Shown one piece after another: positions 54,601 through 62,829 of a DNA stretch of 64,000 nucleotides (positions within the stretch are counted from its first letter, which is position 1; each line of letters begins with the position of its first letter). The stretch lies in the NCBI GenBank assembly GCA_051893555.1, contig JBJFHL010000086.1, positions 22,907-86,906 on the forward strand. Direction: 5' to 3'. A program made the translations under genes and the position numbers. Source of the DNA: RGIG7179 sp051893555. Its GTDB lineage: Bacteria > Bacillota > Clostridia > Peptostreptococcales > Anaerovoracaceae. The notes under the pieces are model-generated. The model was given only the letters and a program-made list of their open reading frames with translations, ran no database searches and had not been told where the DNA came from.

Positions 54601-54747
54601 ATTTTAACTCCAGAACGTGTGTTATTTTTATTTTACCACATATCCTTCGCCGATAAAACCCAAACTTTCATGTTTGACCGGCCTGACGCATAGAATATTC
54701 TGGCTGCGCATGCAGCCTGGCGAGTGGATTTTGAGAGGAGGTAAAAA

Positions 54748-55629
54748 ATGAAAAAAGAAGACATTCTGCTGGCAGCGTTCCTGCTGATCCTCGCCATAAC
54801 CGGGCTGTACATTCACTGCAAGCTGCCCGCAGCAGCCACCGCTGCCATGGAAAGTGCCGTGAAAGACAGCCGGGAGACGGTGCAGTTTCCGATCCTGATG
54901 TATCACGGCATTACCAGTGACCCTTCGAAAGCAGGCGAGTATTTCATTACGGCGGATACCCTTGAAAAGGACCTGAAATGGCTTCGGGATCACGGCTATA
55001 CTACGATTTCCGTAAAACAGTTGGCCGACTATGCGAAAAACGGTGCCAGACTTCCGGAAAAACCGATCCTTCTTACCTTCGATGACGGGTACCGGAATAA
55101 CTATACCCTTGCATTTCCTCTGCTGCAGAAATACAATGCCAAAGCGGTCATTTCCCTCATCGGCAGTGAATCGGACCTGAGTTCCGATACCGTGTACCGG
55201 GGCGACGCAGACACCGGCGGCAACATTACCTGGGGCGAAGCAGCCCTCATGGTTCAGTCCGGGCTGGTGGAAATCGGCAATCATACCTATGATCTGCATC
55301 GGAACGAGGGAGGCCGCAAGGGAGCCGACAAGCTGAAGGGTGAGTCCGATGAAGCATATCGGAAGGTACTTACTGCCGACCTGGGCCACAATCAGGATCT
55401 GATTGCTGCTGCCACCGGGCAGCCTGCCCTGGTGTTTGCATGGCCCTTCGGTGCCTGGCCCGCCGACGGATCGGCCGACCCGATTCTGAAAGACTTGGGA
55501 TTTGCCGGCTCCCTGACCAGCTACCAGATCATGAATACAATCCGCCGGGACGATCCGGACAGTCTGTTCGGCTTGAAGCGGTTTCTCCGCACTCCGTCTT
55601 TCGTTCTTTCGGAGCATATTCCGGCCTGA
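54748..55629 (+). CDS. Polysaccharide deacetylase, membrane-anchored
   Basis: 293 aa; GGAGG before the ATG. An uncleaved N-terminal signal anchor (residues about 5-25) places the NodB-homology domain outside. Motifs: FPILMYHGIT, LLTFDDGYRNNY (metal-binding Asp-Asp), IGNHTYDLH (His-x3-His type) and FAWPFGAW. It probably deacetylates peptidoglycan or another envelope glycan. Divergent from mtaB; the small membrane protein gene follows. Confidence 0.92.
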   Translation: MKKEDILLAAFLLILAITGLYIHCKLPAAATAAMESAVKDSRETVQFPILMYHGITSDPSKAGEYFITADTLEKDLKWLRDHGYTTISVKQLADYAKNGARLPEKPILLTFDDGYRNNYTLAFPLLQKYNAKAVISLIGSESDLSSDTVYRGDADTGGNITWGEAALMVQSGLVEIGNHTYDLHRNEGGRKGADKLKGESDEAYRKVLTADLGHNQDLIAAATGQPALVFAWPFGAWPADGSADPILKDLGFAGSLTSYQIMNTIRRDDPDSLFGLKRFLRTPSFVLSEHIPA

Positions 55630-55707
55630 CAGCCCTTGCATTTTGCTAAATTTCTGCTAAAATAGAGGTATCAGAAAACGTATCAATAAAAGGGAGGGTT
55701 TGTAAAA

Positions 55708-55851
55708 ATGCAGGATAAGAATAAAGTTGACGTTACCGTTCATGTAGATAAAATCGTTCGGAATGTGGCCATCGCCGGCGTGCTCATCGTAGGCATCATC
55801 TACGGCTGCAACACCTACCGGAAGGTCATCCGCTGGAGAGACGAAGAGTAG
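55708..55851 (+). CDS. 47-aa single-pass membrane protein
   Basis: Short frame starting ATG at 55708 after AGGGAGG: MQDKNKVDVTVHVDKIVRN, then a hydrophobic helix (VAIAGVLIVGIIYGCN) and a basic/acidic tail ending RWRDEE. Ribosome-binding site, sensible topology and a terminator directly afterwards support it as real. No relative recognised. It may be transcribed with the deacetylase gene 78 bp upstream or from its own promoter. Confidence 0.65.
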   Translation: MQDKNKVDVTVHVDKIVRNVAIAGVLIVGIIYGCNTYRKVIRWRDEE

Positions 55852-55869
55852 CTTCGACAAACGGTCAAA

Positions 55870-55915
55870 AAGCCGGAACTTCTGCATAGCCCTGCAGAGA
55901 TTCCGGCTTTCCTAT
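55870..55915. terminator. Terminator between the 47-aa gene and the xre gene
   Basis: AAAGCCGGAA and TTCCGGCTTT form the stem base, with CTGCA/TGCAG pairing inside. Near-symmetric A/T flanks allow bidirectional use. Confidence 0.75.
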
Positions 55916-55926
55916 TTCTGATTTAA

Positions 55927-56157
55927 TTATTCTGCGGATTCCGGCCCGGATGTCGGATCGTATTCCAGAATATCACCGGGCTGGCACTGCAGCACCTCAC
56001 AGATTGCCGCCAGCGTAGAGAACCGGATGGCGCTGATCCGCCCATTCTTCATCTTGGACAGATTCACGTTGGCCACTCCCACTCGTTCCGACAACTCATT
56101 GAGGCTCATCTTCCGGTCAGCCATAACCCGGTCCAGTCGTAAAACAATATGTCCCAC
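55927..56157 (-). CDS. Small XRE-family regulator (YozG-like)
   Basis: 76 aa with a GTG start preceded by GGGGGAAA. Compact helix-turn-helix LDRVMADRKMSLNELSERVGVANVNLSKMKNGRISAIRF in the first 45 residues, then TLAAICEVLQCQPGDILEY. This kind of Cro/CI-like protein is the usual partner of DUF2975 membrane proteins, which is what lies upstream. Expected to autoregulate the operon; candidate operators are now 2.5 kb upstream beyond an insertion element. Confidence 0.9.
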   Translation of the reverse strand: MGHIVLRLDRVMADRKMSLNELSERVGVANVNLSKMKNGRISAIRFSTLAAICEVLQCQPGDILEYDPTSGPESAE

Positions 56158-56210
56158 TGTGTTTCCCCCTAATTCTTTTCTTAACTTCTTTTTGCCTGAA
56201 ATACTTCCTC

Positions 56211-56945
56211 TTACAGGGTCTCATCCGATTCCTGCTGCAGCTGGGCACCATAGCGGAATACCGTTCCCAGACAAAGGGCAATCACAAATGCCGCAAAAGC
56301 GCCCCATTCCACATAGAGATTCAGTCCTTCTTTCGGATACAGAATCGTTTCCGCCGCAGTTTCCGCCACCGATACCAGTATTGCAAACGGCAGCAGGGAA
56401 AAGGTAAACTGACGCATCCGTTTCACGACTTCTTCCCGGAACGGCGATTCACACTGCTCGAAGCCACAAAACAATCTTCTCATCATAAACAGTGCTGCAA
56501 TTCCGGAAACCGCCGCCAGAACGCACCACCAGAGCAGCTTCGCAAAATCCGCCGCCTCGTACTGTACCGGCTCTGTTTCGGCGTGAACCATTTTTCTTCC
56601 TGCGTCGGAGTGAATCACCGCAGTGCTGGCTTCCAGATCGAAGATGGACAGGCTCACTTTCAGCGGCGTATCCTCCGGCGGAAGCAGTGCTCCATTCTCC
56701 AGATCCGGCATCTGCTCGGAAGAATATGTCACACCATCTGCCAGAGTATCCCACAGCGGAGCAAACAATTCTTCCTGTACATCCAGATCTGCATCCGCAG
56801 AAATCTGCATCTTCACCGCATCCTCCGGCAAAGAAAGCAGATATCCTGCAAATCCCGCTGTCACAGCCGTAAGGATTACGGTCATCACCATCAAAACAGT
56901 GATGACCAGTTTCCCGATTTTCCCGAACCGATTGATTTTTTTCAT
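56211..56945 (-). CDS. DUF2975-like membrane protein
   Basis: 244 aa with four membrane segments (about 10-35, 135-155, 178-198, 210-232) and an extracytoplasmic loop between the first two. FCGFEQCESPFREEVVKRMRQF before the third segment matches the DUF2975 pattern. No ribosome-binding site precedes the ATG at 56945; instead IS605 right-end sequence begins within about 20 bp. This suggests that the insertion removed the native translation and transcription signals. Function unknown; such proteins pair with small XRE regulators. Confidence 0.8.
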   Translation of the reverse strand: MKKINRFGKIGKLVITVLMVMTVILTAVTAGFAGYLLSLPEDAVKMQISADADLDVQEELFAPLWDTLADGVTYSSEQMPDLENGALLPPEDTPLKVSLSIFDLEASTAVIHSDAGRKMVHAETEPVQYEAADFAKLLWWCVLAAVSGIAALFMMRRLFCGFEQCESPFREEVVKRMRQFTFSLLPFAILVSVAETAAETILYPKEGLNLYVEWGAFAAFVIALCLGTVFRYGAQLQQESDETL

Positions 56946-56964
56946 TGCTGTATTGTACGTGACA

Positions 56965-57075
56965 TGCTCCCACCACTTAACGAAGTTTGAAGTGGGGGCT
57001 TCTCAGTCAAGGAACCGAACGGTTCCAGTATCTCTGAGCTATCCCCGTATGCCCTACGGTTGGTATATTTATTTA
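56965..57075 (-). ncRNA. Candidate omega RNA (reRNA) of TnpB
   Basis: The segment from the tnpB stop to the right-end hairpin is the position where TnpB guide RNAs are encoded. It contains two stable hairpins (GGAACCGTTCGGTTCC at about 57012-57027 and the 56969-56998 stem). The guide would be the bases just beyond the element, near the DUF2975 start. Inferred from family knowledge only. Confidence 0.45.
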
Positions 57076-58200
57076 TGCGAATACCATTCGCATTCCTTCG
57101 GTTTTTATGTTTTTCGCAGCGTTCCTGTCACGATCATGAACCGCATGGCAAACAGGGCACTCCCAGTTTCGGGTGCTCAAGGACAGTTCCTCAAGAACGT
57201 AGCCACATTCGTGGCATGTTTTCGAGCTTGGGAACCATTTGTCCACTTTTACGAGCATTTTGCCCTGTTCCGCTAATTTGTAATCAAGAAAGCGAAGGAA
57301 CATGCCCCAGGCGTTGTCAGAGACAGACTTTCCGAAGTTCAGTGCTTGAGACATGCCCTGCATATTCAGATCTTCCACACAAACCAGATCGTAGGCATTG
57401 GCTATCTGCCTGGACTGTTTGTGGAGATAATCTTTACGCTGATTGGCAATCTTCTCATGGAGCAGCGCAACTTTCCTGCGCTGCTTTTCGTATCGGTGGC
57501 TTCCTTTTTTGCGGTGCGACAGAATACGCTGCTGCCTTGCCAGTTTGTCCTGTGCCTTCCGGTAATAATGCAGAAACTGTTCGTCCACCTGGATTTCGTC
57601 TTCCGAGGATACAAACAGATTGTGCATGGAGAAATCCAGACCGATGATATTTGCTGGTTCTGCCGGTTGAATATCCGCTTCGTATTCAAACAGAACAGAG
57701 GCAAAGTATTTACCGGTCGGCGTTTTACTTACAGTTACGGACTTTAATACATATCCCTCCGGTATGATGCGATGCTGTTTGATGCGAACCTTTCCGATTT
57801 TCGGCAGCACAAGGGTGCCACGCTCCAATCGGATATTGTTGTTCACACATACACTGCTGTAGGAATCATGGTGCTGTTTTCTGGATTTGAATTTGGGATA
57901 GCCGACCTTTTTATCCCGGAAGAAGTTTTGGAAAGCTGCATCCAGGTGACGCAGAGCCTGCTGCAGTGCAATGCTGTCTACTTCCCTGAGAAAAGGTTTT
58001 TCTTTCTTAAAGGCGACAAGATCTGCCGCACATTTGGTATAGGACAGAGATTTGCCGGTTTCTTCGTAACTCTTTGTCTTTGCTTCAAGGTAATGGTTGT
58101 ACACAAGGCGCACGGAACCGAAGGTTCTGGCAAGCAGCACCTGTTGTTCCTTATTTGGATAGATTCTGAATTTGTACGCTTTGTGTTTCACCTGTGACAT
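57073..58200 (-). CDS. tnpB: TnpB, RNA-guided endonuclease of IS605 element
   Basis: 375 aa, within the usual size. N-terminal helix-turn-helix/WED region (KHKAYKFRIYPNKEQQVLL), then a RuvC-like nuclease with Asp189 (IIGLDFSMHNLF), Glu276 (VCVEDLNMQGM) and Asp358 (HDRDRNAAKNI). A zinc finger is intact with Cys 329, 332, 348 and 351. All catalytic residues are present, so it may be active. Overlaps tnpA by 13 nt. Confidence 0.95.
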   Translation of the reverse strand: MSQVKHKAYKFRIYPNKEQQVLLARTFGSVRLVYNHYLEAKTKSYEETGKSLSYTKCAADLVAFKKEKPFLREVDSIALQQALRHLDAAFQNFFRDKKVGYPKFKSRKQHHDSYSSVCVNNNIRLERGTLVLPKIGKVRIKQHRIIPEGYVLKSVTVSKTPTGKYFASVLFEYEADIQPAEPANIIGLDFSMHNLFVSSEDEIQVDEQFLHYYRKAQDKLARQQRILSHRKKGSHRYEKQRRKVALLHEKIANQRKDYLHKQSRQIANAYDLVCVEDLNMQGMSQALNFGKSVSDNAWGMFLRFLDYKLAEQGKMLVKVDKWFPSSKTCHECGYVLEELSLSTRNWECPVCHAVHDRDRNAAKNIKTEGMRMVFA

Positions 58201-58592
58201 TTCTTCTCCCCCTGGGTTTCGATGTAGCGGCGAATCGTATCTATATTTGCACCACCTGTAGTCAGCAGACAGAAGGATCTGCTCCAGAACATTTCCTTCC
58301 AGAGGGATTGCCGGATTTGTGGGAACTCCTTTTTAATCAGGCGGCTGCTGGCCGACTTATATGCATTGATGAACTTGGAGAGTTCTGTGTTTGGGTGCCC
58401 CTTGAAGAGAACATGTATGTGGTCCCCATCATGATTCCATTCTTCTACAGTGATGTTATAGTTTGGTGCAATGCTTTCAAAGATTTCCCGCAGCCGCTCT
58501 GAAATTGTGTCATTTATGACTTTGCGTCTGTATTTCACGACCAGCACGAGGTGGTAATGCATCAGGAATACTGAATGATGATTGCTGTCCAA
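58188..58592 (-). CDS. tnpA: TnpA, Y1 HUH transposase of IS200/IS605 family
   Basis: 134 aa. Single-strand transposase; HUH motif H58-I-H60 (GDHIHVLFKG) and catalytic Tyr123 (IRRYIETQ). VFLMHYHLVLVVKYRRKV is the family N-terminus. The start appears to be TTG at 58592; no clear ribosome-binding site is seen, and the frame continues upstream without ATG. Intact otherwise. Confidence 0.93.
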   Translation of the reverse strand: MDSNHHSVFLMHYHLVLVVKYRRKVINDTISERLREIFESIAPNYNITVEEWNHDGDHIHVLFKGHPNTELSKFINAYKSASSRLIKKEFPQIRQSLWKEMFWSRSFCLLTTGGANIDTIRRYIETQGEKKCHR

Positions 58593-58660
58593 TAGAGGAT
58601 GGGAGTATTCTTGGCTCCGGCGTTGGATAAAACATCCCTCCTGAAACTAACGTAAAAAAT

Positions 58661-58734
58661 TTAATGTTTATCGTTAAATACAATATGCAGCATTTTTTCT
58701 CTGTTGTCAATATGTTTTTAACGTTTATCGTTAA
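58661..58734 (-). promoter_or_regulatory. Promoter flanked by two 17-bp operators, now separated from the DUF2975-xre operon
   Basis: On the plus strand TTAATGTTTATCGTTAA (58661-58677) and TTAACGTTTATCGTTAA (58718-58734) are near-identical; the second is a palindrome with TTAACG/CGTTAA arms. Between them, on the minus strand, lie TTGACA (58710-58705) and CATATT 17 bp later. A CAGGAGGG ribosome-binding-like site follows near 58637-58644, just where the IS left end should lie. Interpreted as the original control region of the interrupted operon. Confidence 0.6.
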
Positions 58735-58746
58735 TTTTTTTGCTTA

Positions 58747-59805
58747 TTACGTTATGTTATCTACTTCCGTTTTTTCTATAGTCTCTGCCATGAGACGGTC
58801 AAAATCGCTCTGATACAAACGATCTTGAATTACACGATACTGTTCAAATTCACTTTCGGCAAACGCTTTGGCGATTGCTGCGGTCACTTTTCCCTTATCC
58901 TGCAATACGTCCGCATTGTTAAATTGAAGAAATGCATCCAGCTTTGACGCCCAGTCAGCCATTGTCATCGGTATATGCCGCCTTGCCTGTCTGGCAGCGT
59001 AATCAAGATACATGGTTACAATTTCATTCAATTCCTGCAATTCATCTTTATACAGATAATTCTTCGCCACGGACACATCTGTTTTAACGATTTTACCATC
59101 AGGTGCATTGCGCCACGATGTCAATCCCATATTTTCTTTTTTATGATCTGCCCTCGCCATAATCACTTCGGCAGCCGTATTGCCATGAACCGCATAATGC
59201 ATTTTATTCTGGACTGTCGCAAAAAAATCCTTCGTGATCTGACTGTCGAAAGAGTAATCCACTGCAGTTGCATATATGTCTGTTATTTTCTGATAAAATC
59301 TACGCTCACTGGCTCGAATTTCCTGAATCTCAGAAATCAGATGATCGAAGTAGTCATCATTAAAAATCTGACCATTTATCAAACGATCTTTATCCAGTAC
59401 ATAACCCTGCTTTGTAAAGGTACTCAGTACTTTCGTTGCCCATTGACGAAACTGGGTTGCTCTTGAGGAATTGATTCGATAACCTACAGCAATAATTGCA
59501 GCCAGAGAATAGAACTTATACTGATAGGTTTTTCCGTTATCAGCAACTTGTGCAAAAAATGCACAAGTTGAATCTTCATTTAGTTCTTTCTCCTCGTAGA
59601 TCTTTTTCAAGTGCTTTGTGACCACACTCCGATCCACGTCAAACAGTTGTCCGATTGCTTTCTGTGTAAGCCAGACATCATTATCCTGGACGCGCACTTC
59701 AATTCCTTCCTCATGTGCATCCTTCGTAAACACAAGGAAGTCCACCGTACTGTTTCGGACCTGTATTTTTCGATTCACATCCTTCGAATTACTGTTCTGT
59801 TTCAT
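58747..59805 (-). CDS. RhuM-family virulence-associated protein
   Basis: 352 aa. RhuM signature: DNDVWLTQKAIGQLFDVDRSVVTKHLKKIYEEKEL, YKFYSLAAIIAVGYRINSSRATQFRQWAT, then FDSQITKDFFATVQNKMHYAVHGNTAAEVI and a late MTMADWASKLDAFL. RhuM proteins occur on pathogenicity and genomic islands, often as accessory genes near restriction or mobile elements; biochemical role is not established. AT-richer than neighbours and lacks a strong ribosome-binding site, consistent with transfer. Confidence 0.9.
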   Translation of the reverse strand: MKQNSNSKDVNRKIQVRNSTVDFLVFTKDAHEEGIEVRVQDNDVWLTQKAIGQLFDVDRSVVTKHLKKIYEEKELNEDSTCAFFAQVADNGKTYQYKFYSLAAIIAVGYRINSSRATQFRQWATKVLSTFTKQGYVLDKDRLINGQIFNDDYFDHLISEIQEIRASERRFYQKITDIYATAVDYSFDSQITKDFFATVQNKMHYAVHGNTAAEVIMARADHKKENMGLTSWRNAPDGKIVKTDVSVAKNYLYKDELQELNEIVTMYLDYAARQARRHIPMTMADWASKLDAFLQFNNADVLQDKGKVTAAIAKAFAESEFEQYRVIQDRLYQSDFDRLMAETIEKTEVDNIT

Positions 59806-59888
59806 GATTACTCATCTGTCCTTCCTGATCTACTTCCGTAAAGAAATATTCCAGTGTCTCCACAAATTTTTTTCACTGTTCTTTCTTG

Positions 59889-60329
59889 CTACGCCCTCGT
59901 TCGCCGCACATATTCCTCCATCAGATAAGGTTGAATCTGCGGATATGTCAGATACTCCGCTGGCGGCATCTCGTCCAGCAGCACGACGTTCTCCATCTCG
60001 CTGTGAAGTTCCTTCTCAAATGCTTCCACCTCTGCAAAAAACAGCATGCCGAAGGTTTCTTCTCCGGTCTCATTGACCCGGTTTTTTCCGGTCACCGAGT
60101 AAACACACACCGGCTTGATATGAAAAACCGTTGCTCCGGTTTCTTCCTGCAGTTCTCTCCGCGCAGTTTCCAAAATGGTTTCACCCGGCTCTCTGTGGCC
60201 GCCAGGAATCTCAATAGTATCCCGTTCCTTATGCTTGCAGAAGATCCACCTTTCTCCGCATTTAGCCAGAATTACTGCAAACTTCAAAAGTCTGTCCTCC
60301 GCCTCCTCATAAAACTTTACCTTCATCAT
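59889..60329 (-). CDS. NUDIX hydrolase
   Basis: 146 aa. Nudix box GGHREPGETILETARRELQ then EETGA at about residues 43-66, all catalytic Glu present. MutT-like cores hydrolyse nucleoside diphosphates linked to X; this one resembles small 8-oxo-dGTP-type members but specificity is not assigned. ATG at 60329 or 60326, with AGGGAAG upstream. Only a 92-bp gap separates it from the nitrilase gene. Confidence 0.92.
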   Translation of the reverse strand: MMKVKFYEEAEDRLLKFAVILAKCGERWIFCKHKERDTIEIPGGHREPGETILETARRELQEETGATVFHIKPVCVYSVTGKNRVNETGEETFGMLFFAEVEAFEKELHSEMENVVLLDEMPPAEYLTYPQIQPYLMEEYVRRTRA

Positions 60330-60421
60330 GCTTCCCTGCCTTTCTGCCCGTGTTGCTGCGTTATACTGCTATAAGCATACCACAAAACCACGTGCAGAAC
60401 AAGTGTTCTTTTTTTATATTT

Positions 60422-61300
60422 TCATTTTCTCCGATCCCCGCGCACGAAAGGCGGCCGGACGATATTTTCCGTCAGGAGGGTGTATTTTGACGGGTGGCGA
60501 TAGGCGTTGCCGTGGACTTCATGCAGGCGATAATCCCGCAGCAGGTCCAGATCCAGCGTTCCGAAAAAGACGCCCTCTTCGCCATCGGCTTCCAGGAGAC
60601 AGGTGTCTCTGGAGCCGGGCAGATCCTCCACATAGGCCACGCCGTCAAACAGGGTGGAATGGCCGTTGCAGTCCGGCTGGTCTTTCGGATAGTTGCAGGT
60701 GGCGATGGCCATCATATTCTCATAGGCCCGGCCCCGCAGCTGGGACAGCCGGTTGATCTCCATAGGACAGGCGTTTGGCACCAGCACCAGCTCGGCCCCT
60801 TTCAGCATGAGGATCCGGGCGCTTTCCGGGAACTCCCGGTCATAACAGATCATAGCCCCCACCGGTACAGGACCGCAGGCGGTATCCAGCTCCGCCACAT
60901 AGAAATCCTCTCCCGGGCTCAGGCGGCATTCCTCGCCGAAATCACAGGTATGTACCTTGGCATAATCCAGCACCCGCCGGCCGTGACGGTCAAAGAGAGT
61001 GACTGTGTTCCTGGGCTGCGGATCAAACCGTTCCAGATAGGTGATGGCAATGGCCATGTCCAGTTCCGCCGCCAGCATGCCGAATGCAGTGACAAACGGA
61101 TCGTCCCCAGGAATGGACAGGGTACGCAGCACATCCGGATCCTCCGGTATTTCATATCCAGAGCTCCACATCTCCGGGAACAGGGCGATATCCGCTCCTC
61201 CCGCCTTCGCCGTACGGCAGGCAGCCATGCCTTTTTTCAGGTTTTCTTCCCGACTGCCGCAGGGCATGATCTGCAGCAGCCCAATGGTCAGCCGGTTCAT
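60422..61300 (-). CDS. Carbon-nitrogen hydrolase (nitrilase superfamily)
   Basis: 292 aa. Catalytic Glu-Lys-Cys triad: FPEMWSSGYE (Glu near 43), YAKVHTCDF (Lys near 114) and ICYDREFPE (Cys near 152). Members cleave amides or carbamoyl groups, for example omega-amides or N-carbamoyl amines; the closest subgroup is not clear by eye. Start ATG overlaps the DUF6485 stop by 4 nt. Confidence 0.92.
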   Translation of the reverse strand: MNRLTIGLLQIMPCGSREENLKKGMAACRTAKAGGADIALFPEMWSSGYEIPEDPDVLRTLSIPGDDPFVTAFGMLAAELDMAIAITYLERFDPQPRNTVTLFDRHGRRVLDYAKVHTCDFGEECRLSPGEDFYVAELDTACGPVPVGAMICYDREFPESARILMLKGAELVLVPNACPMEINRLSQLRGRAYENMMAIATCNYPKDQPDCNGHSTLFDGVAYVEDLPGSRDTCLLEADGEEGVFFGTLDLDLLRDYRLHEVHGNAYRHPSKYTLLTENIVRPPFVRGDRRK

Positions 61301-61515
61301 TTGGATTCCGCCTGCATTACTTCCCGGGCAAAATCCACATAGGTATACCCGGTTCTGTCCGGATTCTCCGGCAGGTATTTATGGAAAAAACAGCTGGGGA
61401 TCTCTCCCGCTTTCAGATTTTTTTCGATGCAAAGTGTGCAGCCCTGATCGTGGTTCACCGGGTTGAACGGGCATTCATGGTCGCCGCAGGTGCATATTTT
61501 TCTTGATAATTCCAT
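61297..61515 (-). CDS. DUF6485 cysteine-rich protein
   Basis: 72 aa with six Cys (CTCGDHEC, CTLC, CFFHKYLP), a probable metal-binding protein. AAAGGA before the ATG. Its stop overlaps the nitrilase start, implying that the two act together. Function unknown. Confidence 0.85.
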   Translation of the reverse strand: MELSRKICTCGDHECPFNPVNHDQGCTLCIEKNLKAGEIPSCFFHKYLPENPDRTGYTYVDFAREVMQAESK

Positions 61516-61552
61516 ATTTTATCCTTTCCGCAAACAGCGTATACAGCCTGTG

Positions 61553-62074
61553 CTACAAACTCCGATAATACGGGCAGATGTCTTCGTAACATCCATCCTT
61601 CATACGGAAGCCGCCGGGGATTACGCCCAGCTGCCGGAATCCGAGCCGCTCATACAGATGCCGCGCATGGACATTGGATGCCACCACTGCATTGAACTGC
61701 AGGATCCCGAAACCATGGGACTTCGCCTCAGCCAGGCAGTCCAGCACCAGCTTCTCTCCGATATGGAGTCCCCACATGTCCCTGGCTACTGCGTAGCTGG
61801 CATTGGCGATGTGGCCGCACCGCCCCACGTTATTGGGATGCAAAATATACAGGCCGCAGATTTTCCCTACGCCCGTACTTTCCGTACCGGAACCGCTGTC
61901 GCTTCCCGTTTCCGCCACGCCGCAGTAAGTCTGAGAGGCGAAAAAATCACGTCCCGTCTCCTCGTTCAGGCAGTCTTCCTGGGGAAACGCAATGCCTTCC
62001 TCCACCACTTCATTCCAGATCCGGATCATGTCCGGCAGATCGTTTTCCGTGTATGCTCTGACCCTGATGTCCAA
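61553..62074 (-). CDS. GNAT-family N-acetyltransferase
   Basis: 173 aa; start TTG at 62074, eight bases after GGAGG. Acetyl-CoA binding loop ARDMWGLHIGEKLV (near 96-109), N-terminal VRAYTENDLPDMIRIWNEVVEEG and C-terminal ASNVHARHLYERLGFRQLG, as in GNAT enzymes. A Gly/Ser insertion (GSDSGSGTESTGVG) breaks the second strand. Follows rsmE by 15 bp in one operon. Substrate unknown. Confidence 0.9.
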   Translation of the reverse strand: MDIRVRAYTENDLPDMIRIWNEVVEEGIAFPQEDCLNEETGRDFFASQTYCGVAETGSDSGSGTESTGVGKICGLYILHPNNVGRCGHIANASYAVARDMWGLHIGEKLVLDCLAEAKSHGFGILQFNAVVASNVHARHLYERLGFRQLGVIPGGFRMKDGCYEDICPYYRSL

Positions 62075-62089
62075 ATTCTCTGCCTCCTT

Positions 62090-62827
62090 CTACAGCTCCA
62101 GTTCGTACATAGTCATGGCCAGCGCCGCGGGGCCTGCAGTCTCTGTCCGCAAAATCGTTTTTCCCAGGGACACCCGCTCTGCGCCGGCTTCGTCCAGCAG
62201 CCGGGCTTCTTTCTCGCTGAAGCCCCCCTCCGGGCCGATGATGATGGCCACCGTCTCCGGCAGGCGGGTGATCTGGCGCAGACAGTCCTTGATGGTCCGG
62301 TTTTCTTCGTTTTCGTAGGGGAACAGGATCAGATCGTAGTTTGGCAATACGTCCAGCATACCGCTGAATTTCACAGCGCTGCCTACCTCCGGGATGATAC
62401 CCCGTTTGCATTGCTTCACCGCTTCATCGCTGATCTTCTGCCAGCGATCCTGTTTTTTGCCGAAGTTGCCCTTGTCCACCACCACGGTCCGTTCCATGAA
62501 CACAGGCACGATGGCGTGGACGCCCAGTTCCACGCTCTTCTGGATGATGCCTTCCATCTTGCCGGCTTTCGGAATGCCCTGAAAGAGGGTTACCTGAAGA
62601 CGGGGTTCCCGGGCGAATTTCTGCTTGTCCAGGATCAGAAGTTTTGCTTCGTCTTCGTCCAGGGCTTCGATTCGGACATGGTACTCCCAGGCCGTACCGT
62701 CAGACACATCCAGTTCATCGCCGATAGACAATCGGAGTACCTTCTTCATGTGGTGCAGATCGCCCCGGTCACTGAGATAAATATACCGTTCCGTCACATC
62801 GGACGGATCCACGAAAAATCTGCTCAT
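62090..62827 (-). CDS. rsmE: 16S rRNA (uracil1498-N3)-methyltransferase RsmE
   Basis: 245 aa; ATG at 62827 chosen (MSRFFVDPSD), 2 bp after the prmA stop. SPOUT-class enzyme with N-terminal PUA-like domain and C-terminal knot: QKSVELGVHAIVPVFMERTVV, IIGPEGGFSEKEARLL and SLGKTILRTETAGPAAL. Partner of prmA, as usual. Confidence 0.95.
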   Translation of the reverse strand: MSRFFVDPSDVTERYIYLSDRGDLHHMKKVLRLSIGDELDVSDGTAWEYHVRIEALDEDEAKLLILDKQKFAREPRLQVTLFQGIPKAGKMEGIIQKSVELGVHAIVPVFMERTVVVDKGNFGKKQDRWQKISDEAVKQCKRGIIPEVGSAVKFSGMLDVLPNYDLILFPYENEENRTIKDCLRQITRLPETVAIIIGPEGGFSEKEARLLDEAGAERVSLGKTILRTETAGPAALAMTMYELEL

Positions 62828-62829
62828 CG

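Larger units (their letters stand above)
56960..58640 (-). mobile_element. IS200/IS605-family insertion sequence (tnpA + tnpB)
   Basis: Complete element with Y1 transposase and TnpB on the minus strand. Right end: hairpin CCCACCACTT/AAGTGGGGG (56969-56998) ahead of tnpB's 3' side, a subterminal structure typical of the family. Left end: somewhere between the tnpA start and about 58650, with a small GGAT/ATCC hairpin near 58624-58640. Exact boundaries need comparison with an empty site; the family makes no target duplication, so ends given here are approximate. Confidence 0.85.

Noticed and set aside
58510..58710. 66-codon frame upstream of tnpA
   Set aside because: It crosses the promoter, operators and IS left end and overlaps tnpA in another frame; no ribosome-binding site.
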